Origin: JAIBBG01 sp043748015
GTDB lineage: Bacteria; Bacteroidota; Bacteroidia; Flavobacteriales_D; Sanyastnellaceae
Assembly: GCA_043748015.1 (NCBI GenBank)
Contig: JAYTOA010000169.1
Location: 18,523 to 82,522 of the forward strand
Length of the DNA stretch: 64,000 nucleotides
Direction: 5' to 3'
Position numbers and translations under genes: made by a program. How positions within the stretch are numbered: position 1 is the first letter of the stretch; each line of letters starts with the position of its first letter. Positions 34,400 to 45,800 of the stretch are shown piece after piece. The notes under the pieces are model-generated. The model worked only from the letters and a program-made list of their open reading frames with translations, was not told the origin of the DNA and did no database searches.

Positions 34400-37150
34400 C
34401 TATCTGCAATATTCACAATAGTCACTTTCAACATTGTGTTCAAATTTTTCCAAAGCATAAAGCTGCTCTACCCATTCCATCAACGCTGCTTCAAACTCCA
34501 TCAGCGTTGCGTCGCTAACACTTCTGTCCTTGCCTTCAAGAAAATTATAGCCGTCACCGTGATTCACGAAACTGTAAAACCCTGCCTGCATCTTCTCCAC
34601 CGGAATTCCTGTCCCGGCATACATGTACAAATAAGACAACAACTGCAACTGCTTTGAAGACATCTTGCTTTGAAATAATCCAGCAATGTCCTTGCTCAGC
34701 GTTACATCTCCAGGAGAAACTTTACCCGTTTTGTAATCCAGGATGTGGTGTACTCCATCTATCTCATCGAGTCGATCGATTTTACCTTTGATCGCTATTG
34801 GTTTGCTCCAATTATACTTCGACACATCCAGTTCTCTTCGAATACCCAATTCCACGTCGATCAATCTTGAACTGACATTATCTGAGTTCCGACTTTCGAG
34901 ATTTTTGATTTCAAAACGGATGAAATTCTTCAACATATCGCTTGCGACAGAAATAGCCAAACGATTGTAGCCGGAATCAATCAAGCCGTCATTGTATTCA
35001 TTGACTATAGCAATTTTTAATCTTTCCCCCAAAGAATTTTTAAGCGATTCGTAGTGACTCTTCTTCGGATAATTTCCCTTGTGCTCGAGATAAAATTTCT
35101 CTAACACATGGTGAATGATGCTCCCAAAGGTTGCGCTGCTCATTTGCTCTTCCGGATTATCTTCTTCACCCAATCCGATGATGTATCTGTAGTAAAAATC
35201 GAGAGGACAATTGTTGAATTTATTGATGGAAGAAGGTGATAAACCCGCCTTGCAAATTTCATCCAGACGCTTTCGCGCGAAATCGCTGTTGAGAATTGAT
35301 TGACCACTTTTCTGCAAATCTTTCAATTTCAATTTATGAAATTCAAAACTGATTCCGCTGTTGTACTGAGGTAACTCAGCGGTCATTTGCGTGATGTATC
35401 TGCTGTGCTCTGTGCCTCGAAAATCGGCAGATACAGAAGAGTAAAACAGACGTATATCAGAAGCGCGTTGTATCAATCGATAAAAAGTGTACGCGAACAT
35501 TGCTTCCTTTTCAATCGGCATTGAAAGATGATGATGTTCTCGAAGATCATTCGGAATAAAGCTCTGATCTGAAACACTTCCCGGAAGAAAATTTTCATTT
35601 ACATCGAGAATGAAAACATGCTCAAAATCCAATGCACGCGTTTCTACCATACTCAATACTTGAAGTCCGTTGACGGGTTCGCCTTCATAAAAAATACTCT
35701 CCTTTGCTGAAATCAAATCGAACAAACCATGCACAGCCGGCCAATCTTCGAGGTAGCGATGTTCTTTGCACAGCGCAGATAAATCAACGAGTACTTCGTT
35801 CATCTTGTGATTCGCGGCAATCATAAAAGCGTCATCACTTTCCGGTTCAGCCAGAATATTTCGCAGGCGTAGCAACACGGCATCAACCTTCCATTCGGAG
35901 TTCAATAATTGCAACGCATTCTTTAATGGAACAAATTCCTCCGCGAACTTCACAAGTGATTTCTGATCGAAGAAAACCTGATTCGACTTTCGTAGTTTCA
36001 TCATGAGTTCTGAACATTTCGATGCGTGGTATTTCAGCTGAGCGAGAGCATGGATCCAGTTCAACAACTCTTTGTAATGAATTGACCCTTTACTTTTTTG
36101 CAACTTCACTCGTAACTGAAAAAGCAAAGTGATCCACTTAGAAGGTAAACTTGACTTAAGGGAAATACCGGCGGCGATATTTACCGGAACGGATAAGTCA
36201 GAAATATTGGATAGCACAACTTCCATCGATGTCATGTCGCCGAGCACAACACAAGTATTATTGAGTTCATCAAAACTCATCGCTTTAAGCTGATCACATA
36301 GAGCTAATGCTTGTGCCACGGAAGTCGCGCATTCATAACACCTGATTGATTTGTCGCCATTCGCAAAATATTCCCCTATCCAATTTTGAGGAGGCGAATT
36401 TTTAAAAGCACGACGCGCAAAAAACCCCGCCTCGTGTTGAATGTTCTCCAGATAAAACTTGTCTACATCCCATAGCATACGGCAATTGGCGGATTCCCCA
36501 ATCTTTTCAATAAGCTTTTGTTCAGCCGGTGAGAAAGAAGCCATGCCAATGAAATAATAATTCTTCCCATTGACTGCCTCCGCTATTGAACATTCTTCTT
36601 CTGCCAACTTTCTCAACAACCCTTGATAGCTCCACTTCTTCTTTTGACTTTGCAATTCAGTAAAACCCTCATGCATTGCTCCCATGCTTGACCAGAATTC
36701 GAGGAAGGTTTTCTGGCCCTCAGAGAGATTTTCACTGTTGAAACTCCAACCTTCAATTTCTTTGATGTCACGTAAATCAGCGAAAACTCGCTTTGCGTTT
36801 GCAAGGTTGGAATCTATGTCATTAAAATCCTTTTGAACGATCGATGACCATTTCATGAATGCAGAAAAATCCTCGGGTGAATTGGTAACTTTAAGATGGC
36901 TTTCGTATAGCAACATCATCAACTCCAACTCCGATGCAATTCTCTGATCCGCGAGCGTTGATATTAGCTCCGGCATAATAAAAAATGCCGGCGACCAGAA
37001 TGGTTTATTTATGCTCTGCGATAAATATTTCCTCAGAAACAATCGTGCGCGTTTGGCTGGAACGACGATTACCACGTCCGACATATCATCAGCATGATTC
37101 GCCGATAATTCAGCAGCTACTCTTTCCAGAAATTTCAGGGTTGGTTTCAT
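34400..37150 (-). CDS. PD-(D/E)XK nuclease family protein, AddB-like
   Basis: 916 residues. The N-terminal part is a degenerate helicase-like region (VVIVVPAKRARLFLRKYL; no Walker A), as in AddB. The C terminus is a PD-(D/E)XK nuclease: FNNCPLDFYYRYI, ATFGSIIHHVLE (His of the motif), KIDRLDEIDGVHHILDYKTG (catalytic Asp and D-Y-K) and QLQLLSYLYM. AddB-type nucleases bind a 4Fe-4S cluster through one Cys here and three near the end; the protein stops at CEYCR, so only two of the terminal three are present. It probably processes DNA double-strand ends with an AddA-like helicase, which is not in the window. Confidence 0.87.
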   Translation of the reverse strand: MKPTLKFLERVAAELSANHADDMSDVVIVVPAKRARLFLRKYLSQSINKPFWSPAFFIMPELISTLADQRIASELELMMLLYESHLKVTNSPEDFSAFMKWSSIVQKDFNDIDSNLANAKRVFADLRDIKEIEGWSFNSENLSEGQKTFLEFWSSMGAMHEGFTELQSQKKKWSYQGLLRKLAEEECSIAEAVNGKNYYFIGMASFSPAEQKLIEKIGESANCRMLWDVDKFYLENIQHEAGFFARRAFKNSPPQNWIGEYFANGDKSIRCYECATSVAQALALCDQLKAMSFDELNNTCVVLGDMTSMEVVLSNISDLSVPVNIAAGISLKSSLPSKWITLLFQLRVKLQKSKGSIHYKELLNWIHALAQLKYHASKCSELMMKLRKSNQVFFDQKSLVKFAEEFVPLKNALQLLNSEWKVDAVLLRLRNILAEPESDDAFMIAANHKMNEVLVDLSALCKEHRYLEDWPAVHGLFDLISAKESIFYEGEPVNGLQVLSMVETRALDFEHVFILDVNENFLPGSVSDQSFIPNDLREHHHLSMPIEKEAMFAYTFYRLIQRASDIRLFYSSVSADFRGTEHSRYITQMTAELPQYNSGISFEFHKLKLKDLQKSGQSILNSDFARKRLDEICKAGLSPSSINKFNNCPLDFYYRYIIGLGEEDNPEEQMSSATFGSIIHHVLEKFYLEHKGNYPKKSHYESLKNSLGERLKIAIVNEYNDGLIDSGYNRLAISVASDMLKNFIRFEIKNLESRNSDNVSSRLIDVELGIRRELDVSKYNWSKPIAIKGKIDRLDEIDGVHHILDYKTGKVSPGDVTLSKDIAGLFQSKMSSKQLQLLSYLYMYAGTGIPVEKMQAGFYSFVNHGDGYNFLEGKDRSVSDATLMEFEAALMEWVEQLYALEKFEHNVESDYCEYCR

Positions 37151-37192
37151 TTAGTCAGCGACAAAGAAACAAAGTCGCGTCAACTTTGCGCT

Positions 37193-37450
37193 ATGAATTT
37201 TGAATTTCCGCAATATAGAAAACTGAAAAATGGGCAAAGCTATTATCAGCTGGAGAATCCGTCACTTCTTCACGAAATTCAATTGATAGGTCAGCGATGG
37301 ACAACTCATGACCTTGCTGCCAAAATTTTACCGGAAAGAAATTTATTGACGGATATTCTACTCTGTGCAGATGAAGCGTACGTGGTAATTGACGCTGCCG
37401 AATACGATGCTTTTTTAGCACATTGCGAAACGCATCTCAAAAGATTTTGA
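37193..37450 (+). CDS. Small conserved protein, function unknown
   Basis: 85 residues, cytosolic, alpha/beta: FPQYRKLKNGQSYYQLENPS, EIQLIGQRW, then DILLCADEAYVVIDAAEYDAF. I recall similar short proteins next to nuclease or cell-wall genes in other Bacteroidota, but I cannot name a function. A near-match -7 box (CAACTTTG) lies just upstream of the ATG. Divergent from the AddB-like gene (42 bp) and 81 bp ahead of murB. Confidence 0.65.
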   Translation: MNFEFPQYRKLKNGQSYYQLENPSLLHEIQLIGQRWTTHDLAAKILPERNLLTDILLCADEAYVVIDAAEYDAFLAHCETHLKRF

Positions 37451-37531
37451 CAATGTCATCATTGCATTGGTGAAAATTAGTCGTTGGGTATCGGTGAAAT
37501 GGTTTGCGGATGTCATGACATTTGATGCGCT

Positions 37532-38548
37532 ATGAAATTTCAAGAAAACATTTCACTTAAAAAATTCAACACGTTCGGTATCGATGCTACAGCAAGGTAT
37601 TTCGGTGCGTTTGGCAATGAAGATCAACTAGCAGAAATGCTGGATGACGAATTGCTTACCAAGCAAAAACTATTGATACTCGGCGGTGGAAGCAACTTAC
37701 TGCTCACACAGAATTATAACGGCGTCGTACTTAAAAACGAATTGAAAGGCATTGAGCTTTTATCGGAAGACGAATCGTACTATATAGTAAAAGCACAAGC
37801 AGGAGAAGTGTGGCATCATTTCGTGTTGCATTGTATCGAACACAACTATGCAGGTGTTGAGAATCTTTCGCTCATTCCCGGATGTGTTGGTGCGAGCCCG
37901 ATGCAAAACATCGGTGCTTACGGCGTTGAAATCAAAGATGTATTTCATTCTCTAGATGCCATGCACATTCGCGATGGCTACATAAAATCATTCAGTCTTG
38001 CGGAATGTGCTTTTGGTTATCGCGAGAGCATATTTAAAAGAAATGAAAAAGACAATTGGGTGATTCTTTCTGTAACTTTTAAACTGAATAAACGAGCAGT
38101 ACTGAACACAACTTATGGCTCCATTGACGAAGAGCTGGATAAAATGAAACTTGACAAGATCACCATCAGAGACGTTTCTAAGGCGGTCATAAATATCCGT
38201 TCATCTAAACTTCCCAATCCTGCAGAAATCGGTAATGCCGGGAGTTTTTTCAAAAACCCTGTAGTGCCCATTGAAGTCTATGACAAAATTAAATTGAGCT
38301 ACAACAATGCACCGTGTTATCCAATAAATGACAGTGAAGTAAAAGTACCGGCAGGCTGGTTAATCGAAAGCGCGGGATGGAAAGGAAAAAGCTACGATCG
38401 ATATGGCGTTCACAAAAACCAGGCACTCGTGTTGGTGAATTACGGTGGAGGAACCGGTCAGGAAATTTATGATCTCAGTAGTGCGATCATTGAAGATATC
38501 AGAATCAAATTCGGCATTGTACTAGAGAGAGAAGTGAATATTATCTGA
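37532..38548 (+). CDS. murB: UDP-N-acetylenolpyruvoylglucosamine reductase
   Basis: 338 residues, the long (type I, E. coli-like) form. FAD-binding signatures are KKFNTFGI, LLILGGGSNLLL and NLSLIPGCVGASPMQNIGAYGVEI; YRESIFK carries the substrate Arg; NAGSFFKNP holds the catalytic Ser; the C-terminal Glu region is LVNYGGGTGQEIYDLS. It makes UDP-MurNAc with NADPH in peptidoglycan synthesis. The gene is not in a dcw cluster here; it is followed by the dispersed intergenic repeat. Confidence 0.95.
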   Translation: MKFQENISLKKFNTFGIDATARYFGAFGNEDQLAEMLDDELLTKQKLLILGGGSNLLLTQNYNGVVLKNELKGIELLSEDESYYIVKAQAGEVWHHFVLHCIEHNYAGVENLSLIPGCVGASPMQNIGAYGVEIKDVFHSLDAMHIRDGYIKSFSLAECAFGYRESIFKRNEKDNWVILSVTFKLNKRAVLNTTYGSIDEELDKMKLDKITIRDVSKAVINIRSSKLPNPAEIGNAGSFFKNPVVPIEVYDKIKLSYNNAPCYPINDSEVKVPAGWLIESAGWKGKSYDRYGVHKNQALVLVNYGGGTGQEIYDLSSAIIEDIRIKFGIVLEREVNII

Positions 38549-38605
38549 AGCAGGGTTCACCTATCAGCGTCGTAATTCGTTCCTCGGTATGCAAGAGAGT
38601 ATTTT

Positions 38606-38829
38606 TTTATCACGGAGGAATGGAGGATTGGAGGATTGGAGGATTGGAGAAATGGAGATCTTGCAGTGCGCGTTTGATCATCAGTTATTGAATTTTGAAT
38701 CTTTGAATTATCTGAACGGTTTTTGGATATGGCATTTTTGAATTCATTATCACGGAGAATGGAGGACTGGAGAAATGGAGATCTTGCAGTGCGAATTTGA
38801 TCATCAGTTTTTGAATCTTGAATTTTGAA
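38606..38829 (-). repeat. Dispersed intergenic tandem repeat, locus 2
   Basis: Two copies of the same unit as at 3022-3297, on the minus strand, starting immediately after the stop codon of the PorP/SprF gene. The distal copy has an expanded octamer array: GGAGGAAT, three GGAGGATT, then GGAGAAAT and GGAGATCT at 38614-38661 (plus-strand spelling). The CAAAAACCGTTCAGATAATT word marks the second unit start near 38728. Confidence 0.85.
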
Positions 38830-39831
38830 TTAAAATTTTGCGCATGGCATGATCCGAATTTTCTTCGAGCGATTGTTGTGTTTTGCAGACCATTGGTAAA
38901 CCAGAGATATTTCATGTGAACCTGCTGAACTTCCAATTCCCAATTTTGACATCGTGATGTCATAGCTGTATCCAAATTTGTATCTGGCAGCTTGGAAGCC
39001 AAGCAGAACGGCTATTGCATCGTGATTGGCATAACCATATCTGTTACTTTTCATCGGCAAACCGCGATACCAGACACCCAAAATCATTGGGGCAAACTCA
39101 TAGTAACATCCAAAATCCAGCTGATCAAACTTTTGTTGCGTCTGATAATTCGCGGCAAAGACCATGTAGTGATCAAGCTTCGTAAGTGAATTTCCTTTGA
39201 GTCGCATTCGGATTCCTCCATGTGCAGAAATCTTCCGTGCAAGAGGACTTTCCGTGTAGGAATAAAAAGACTGATCAGGAGCATTGTTGTGGAATGCGGA
39301 TAGACCAAACCAAAACTTCGGACCATAGGTCAGCAATCCTGCTCCCATGTCGAAGTAGTTGACAGGTCTTACTGTTCCTTGCTCCAATGATGGTTGATTT
39401 CCGTCACGTATCATTTGATCATAAAAAGTGAGCTTATCAAAATCAATGCTTTTCGTCACATAACCAAATTGCAAAGCAGGGCGAAAAAACCAATTGCGTT
39501 TTATCTGTGCTTCGTATGCATATTGAAACGCGATTCCCGTGGAGCGTAGCGCTCCTGTTCCGGCCTGATCATGATTCACTAAGATTCCCATGCCACTGTT
39601 GATGTTGGGCATGAACTGATCGAACGACATATTGAAAGCTGTGAAGCCGCCGGGAATTGCAGCCCATTGATTGCGGTATTGCGCACTCAAACGACTTTGC
39701 ACTGATGCTCCTGCAAACGCCGGACTGATGGCCGTTGGAACAGCATAAAACTGCGTGTATTGCTGGTCCTGTGCTTTCGCATCGGAGATAACAATTGAGA
39801 GCAGTAAAGCGATAACATATAATTTTTTCAT
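38830..39831 (-). CDS. PorP/SprF family T9SS outer-membrane protein
   Basis: 333 residues. A signal peptide (MKKLYVIALLLSIVISDAKA) is followed by the family opening QDQQYTQFYAVPTAISPAFA, then SRLSAQYRNQWAAIPGGFTA and MGILVNHDQAGTG. Alternating hydrophobic strands ending in aromatic residues predict an outer-membrane beta-barrel. PorP/SprF proteins work with the T9SS to secrete and attach a partner adhesin that carries a type B sorting domain; that partner is the giant PKD gene just upstream (40 bp), so the pair is an operon. The stop codon abuts the dispersed repeat. Confidence 0.93.
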   Translation of the reverse strand: MKKLYVIALLLSIVISDAKAQDQQYTQFYAVPTAISPAFAGASVQSRLSAQYRNQWAAIPGGFTAFNMSFDQFMPNINSGMGILVNHDQAGTGALRSTGIAFQYAYEAQIKRNWFFRPALQFGYVTKSIDFDKLTFYDQMIRDGNQPSLEQGTVRPVNYFDMGAGLLTYGPKFWFGLSAFHNNAPDQSFYSYTESPLARKISAHGGIRMRLKGNSLTKLDHYMVFAANYQTQQKFDQLDFGCYYEFAPMILGVWYRGLPMKSNRYGYANHDAIAVLLGFQAARYKFGYSYDITMSKLGIGSSAGSHEISLVYQWSAKHNNRSKKIRIMPCAKF

Positions 39832-39871
39832 GTTCTTTCAGGTTTGGTTTTCACATCATTCATGCTTCATC

Positions 39872-42800
39872 TTACTTAATAATTAATGTCACATCACCAC
39901 TGCGTTCTATGTTCTGACCGTCGACGAATGTGGCTCTAACCTTCCACACGTAAACGTCTTGTTTGACCAACTCGTCTCGATAGTATCCATCCCATCCACG
40001 ATTCACGTCATTGCTTTCAAAAAGCAACTCGCCCCACTTATTGAAAATCTGCAACTGATATTTCGCAACGCCTTTGTTTATTGGGAAAAACACGTCATTA
40101 TCGAAACTCCGTGGATCATACACCCCTCCGCTGCTTCCATTTGTATTTGGTGAGAATGCATTCGGGAAATCAATAATGCCCGAAGCTGATGCATGCACTA
40201 CATCAGGCAAGGTTAAAGTATCCGGACAATTGAATGTGTTGTTCGCAATCAATTGAATACTGTATGATCCCTCAGCTTGATAATAGTAAAGCGGATTTGG
40301 CGCTGTCGATGTATTGCCATCGCCGAAATCCCATTGATATGAATCTGCAAATTGCGACATGTTCAAGCAGTAAACAGGATCGCCTGGCACGTTCACATTA
40401 TTTGGAGTAACAACAAATGCTGCGTGCGCCTGAGGATACACATGAATGATCTGATTGTGCGTCATTTGATCCGATGCGCCATTTGGACCAATAATCGTAA
40501 GTGTTACAGAGTATGTTCCAGGTTGGTAATAAGTGTAAACCGGATCGGTTGCATTCGCTGTTCCGCCATCGCCGAAAGCCCAAGTTGACGCAATTGCGTT
40601 TTCACTGAGGTTCGTAAACGCCACTTCGAGTGGCGCGCAACCTTCTGCCGGACCTTCAAAATCTGCATGCGGCGCCGGAGGTAAAATTTGGACCAATTGA
40701 TAAGCAGTATCACTGCATGAGCCGTTGGTTACTGTTAATTGGATATTGTAATTGCCCCATGCCGAATATGTGTATGGAGCAGGATTTGTTTCATAAATAA
40801 ATTCAGCATTTCCCATGTTCCAGGCACTGCTGAGTGTGCCACCAACCGTCATGTTTTCTAAGGCAACTGTAGCGTTGGGCCATGTCTGCACTGTAGGCGT
40901 GGCATTGAATGCCGCCAATGGATTTGCATAAACATGCACATTCGTATAAGCTGTGTCTGTGCAACCGAAACTATCATAAAGCACATACATCACAGTATAT
41001 ATCGTGTCGGTTATTCCCCAATTGAAGAAGGTGTGCGTAGGTTCATATTCAGAAGAAACATCTCCATCTCCAAAATTCCAGAAGTAATTATTTCCTCCGG
41101 TACTTGTGTTGTCGAAATAAACCGGCAGTGGCGAACATCCATGATCTACAGAATAAAAACTCGCAGTGATTGGTGGAGCGATATCAATAGTCAACTGCGT
41201 TGAATTCATACAACCATAATCTGAATACGCCTGAAGTGAAATGTGATAAGTGTAAATGTTGCTTGTGACATTCACGTATTGGTAATCATGATAAAGATCT
41301 GCGTTTGTTGATGTCTGGCCAGTTCCGTATGACCACTGATATGTCGTCGCACCTATTGAACCGTTATAAAAAGTGGCAACTGTGGGATAGCAACCCATTG
41401 TGGTATCGATCTGCGCAATAGCCACCGGAGTGTGCATTACCTGAATCACTCTGCTCGCTGTATCTGTGCAACCAAAGTTGTTCATCGCGATCAATGTTGC
41501 GGTGAAATCAGAATCGTTGTTGTTTCCTGTTGTATAAATATGAGATGGAGAAGTCTGTTGCGACACTTGTGCATCGCCAAAAGTCCATTGATAAGAAACA
41601 GCACCAACACTCTGATTGCTGAAGAAGGCGTTGAATGGCGAACAACCAATCGTATCAGCATTGAATGCTGCAACCACTGCCGGATACAAGCTAAATACAG
41701 CCGAAGTTGTATCGACACATCCATTGATTGTTGTAGCCGTGAGCGACACCGTATAAGTAGTTGCTCCGTTGATCGGAACACCAAAATTGTGTGTGTGCTG
41801 TGCACTATTAATCTGCGAAGTTTGACCATCGCCATAGTTCCAATTGAAGATTGTTGCTACTGTTGATGTGTTGGTGAATTCAATCGGAGAAGGAACACAC
41901 GCCGCACTTTCACTCATTGTGAAATCAGCTACGGGTCTCGGATAAATCGTCAACGGCATTGTTGTTTGAACATTGCAACCATATGCAGATGACACAAGCA
42001 ATTGCACGTTGTACACTTGAATTGTGTCTGAAGTATTGACGAAGTAAATTGTCGGATTCGCCATGATGGCTTGCACGCCATTTCCAAAATCCCAGTTGTA
42101 TGCCACACCATTCACACTCGTATTTTGGAAGGCAACATTCACAGGTGAACAATGAGCGCCGGGATCCAAAAATGAAGCTTGCACTGTCGGATAAACTTGT
42201 ATTGTAACACTTGCCTGACTCGTGCAACCTTCATTTGAAGAGGTACTGAGCATGACAACAAAGTCCATAACGGAGTTAGAGTTGTTCAGGTAAGTATGCG
42301 TGTGATCTAAACTCGCTTCGGTTGAAGTTGTTCCATCACCGTAAGACCAGTTAACGATATCCGCATTGATAGAAGTGTTGTTGAAATTGACTGTCAAAGG
42401 AGAACAACCACTCAGCGCACTCGGCGTGAATTCCGCTACAGGCGTAGGATTCATGACCAGATCTTTATGCGCTGTATCCGTACAACCATGAATGGAAGTT
42501 GCGATCAGCATGATGTCATATACAAGTGGATCACCCGTTTCATTCGTAAAATAAGAAGTTGGATTGGGCATTGCGGAAACCGCACCATTGCCAAATTCCC
42601 ACATATAGGTTGAAGCATTCACGCTGCTATTGGTAAATGCAACTGTTGCAGGAGCGCAGTGAATTCCGGGATCGCCGAAATTGGCAATAGCCGGTGGATA
42701 AACTGTAATTGTAATATTTGATATGGCTGAGCATCCTTCATCTGTCAATGTAGAAAGTATCACATTGAACGTTTGCGCCGCACCTGTTGTATTGACGAAA

Positions 42801-45800
42801 GTGTGCATATGTTGCCCTGATGCGTCCGTTGAATTCGTTCCATCACCATAGCTCCAGTTGTTAACGTCAGCATTTACAGATGTGTTTGTGAAATTCACAT
42901 TCAGTGGCGAACATCCCGCGAATACATCAGGTGAAAATGATGACGTTACAGCATGATTAACCGTAACATCATGTATAATTGTATCGGTGCATCCAAAAGA
43001 CGAGGTAGCAATCAACATTACATCAAAAGTGATCGGGTCACCGGTGGTGTTATCATAAAATGCGGTTGGATTGGTCATCACTGAAACTGTTCCATTTCCA
43101 AAATCCCACTGAAAAGACTGCGCATTCACACTTGCATTACTGAATGCTACATTTGCGGGAGAACAGAATGAAGCCGGGTCGTTGAACTCTGCTGTTACAT
43201 CTGGATAAATAGTCAACGTAGAAGTAAACTGACTTGAACATCCTTCATCAGAAGAAGTAGTGAGTACGATGTTGAATTGCTGAGCTGCGTTTGTTGTGTT
43301 GGTGTAAATGTGTTGATGTAATGTATCAGCATTTGTCGAACTCGATCCGTCGCCATAATTCCAACTGATGTTATCTGCGTTGATTGAAGTGTTCGTGATC
43401 GTAATGGCCACAGGTGCGCATCCCGCAGGTGAATCAAGAATGAATCCCGCAACCGGCGTTGGATTCACTGTAACGTCATGATGCGCTGTATCGCTACATC
43501 CGTAAACAGAAGTTCCAACAAGAGATATGTCATAGACAATTACATCTCCTGAATTATTCGAATAAAAAGATGTTGGGTTTTGTGAAACGGATTGCAATCC
43601 ATTCCCGAAATCCCATTGATAAGAAACTGTATTCGTGCTTGTGTTGCTGAATGAAACAGTGATAGGTGAACAAAACACTCCCGGCTCAACGAAGTCAACA
43701 TTAATCTCCGGATAAATCTGAATATTCATCGAATATTGACTTGAACATCCGTTGGAAGTTGTAATCGATAAAGTGACTTGCCGTGTGAGAACGGTTGTTC
43801 CCGTGTTGGTAAATGTGTGTGTATGAAATGCGTTGGTTGTTGTTGACGTAGTGCCATCGCCATAATTCCACAAGTAGCTTCCGCCATTGATGGAAATATT
43901 GTTGAATGTGACATCCAGTGGTCCACAACCAGAATTCGTGTTTGCAGTGAATTGTGCAACAGGAGACGGAAATACAGTAACAGGCGAGGTGGCTGTGTCA
44001 ATACATCCAAATGCAGAAATTCCGATTAACGTTACATTATAAATAACTGTCGTGTCGCTTCCATTTTGAAAAGTGTGAATTGGGACGCCGAATGGTGAAG
44101 TGGCACCATCTCCAAAACTCCAATTGAAAATTTGTATACCACTCACAAATGGCATTGTAACAGTATGTGGCGCACAACCTTGTGATCCCGAAATTGAAAA
44201 ATCAAAATTGGCGATAGGATAAACGACGATTGGCCGAACAAGTGTGTCATTGCAACCATTGTTGTTGTATGCAATCAATGTGACATTGAAATTTGCGAGC
44301 ACACCCGTATTGTTTATGTAAGTATGCGTCGGACTTACAAGATTCGAAGTCGCGCCATCGCCAAAATTCCACAGATAACTTGTTGCTCCCTGTGAAGTAT
44401 TGTTGAATATGGCAGCGAACGGACTACATCCAGGCGTATTCGTGTTGTCAGTAAAAGAAGCGGTAGCACCGGGATAAACAGTCACATACATTGTGTCAAC
44501 CGACCCGCAACCAAAGGCATTCAATGCGCTCATGGTTATCATGTATGTGGTGTTCGTATTGCCGGTATTCAAAAATGTATGTGAAGGTTCAAAAACTTCC
44601 GTCTCAAATCCATCACTGAATGTCCAATGATAAACTGAAGCAGAATCACTATTGTTGATGAATTGAACAACAAGAGGAGAACATCCTTGAATTACATCGG
44701 CGCTGATATTCGCATTTGGCGCAGCTTCTACAGTTACCATCATCGAATCAACTGCAGAGCAATATTGAGAATTCACATTCAGCGTGACATTGAAATCTCC
44801 TATTGCATTGTACACATGCGATGGATTAAACTGAGTCGAAGTTGTCCCATCACCAAAATTCCAAAGACTGGAATAAATGCTGTCGCCGGGTGTAACACTT
44901 GACAAATTATTGAAATTCGCAACGGCACCTTGACACAAATTGAACACATTGAAATCAGCAATTGGTGACGAGTGGACGCGAGCGGTTCGCGTTGCCTGAG
45001 CAGAACAGCCGTTGTTGCTGCTTACATTAAGTGTCACATTGTAATTTCCGGGTGAGTCATAATCAATAGGTGGTGGATCTTGTCCAACGAAGCTAAAAGG
45101 CGCGACATCAAATGTCCAGTTCCAGTTTGTTACATTCGTCGTAATGGAATTGAAATCCACTGTCATCGAATCGCAACCATTGATATTGTTTGGTGTAATG
45201 TTGACGGTAGGAGTCGGCAAGACGACGACCTGAACCCAGGCCGTATCTGAACATCCATTCGCACCGGATATTCCTACCATACTTCCAACATTATATGTTC
45301 CTGGAGATGTAAAGACATAAGTAATATTTCCTGAGCCGGTATTCATCCATCCTGCACCAATGTCGAGATTCCATTTATGCACATTGGCTCCTCCCGTTGC
45401 TTGTTGTAAAAAAGTAATCGGGCTTCCCAAACATACCGTGTCAGGTGTCGCTGCAATTTGAGCAACAGGTGGTGGTACAATTTGAATTTGAATACTCGTT
45501 GGTGCAATACCACAAAAATTGCTATCAAGCAATTGAACAGTGTAAGTTCCAATACCGGGATAATGCATCGTGCGAGGGAATGTCGGTGGCCACGGCGTCC
45601 AATCGATGATACTATCGTGACCTAAATTCCAGTAGTCACCAAAATTCCACCACTCGTATCGCTGATAAATATTTCCCTGAAACAAACAATTGCGATAAGT
45701 TGTATTTGTAAAAGTGACTGTCGTATCCGGATAGCACAGCAATGTGGCCGATGCAGTGATTGATGGATCATCAAGGTCCCAGATTCTAATCGGATTAAAT

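Noticed and set aside
40934..44902. Several open frames of 60-140 codons on both strands inside the giant PKD gene
   Set aside because: They recur with the PKD repeat period and are antisense or alternate-frame shadows of the adhesin.
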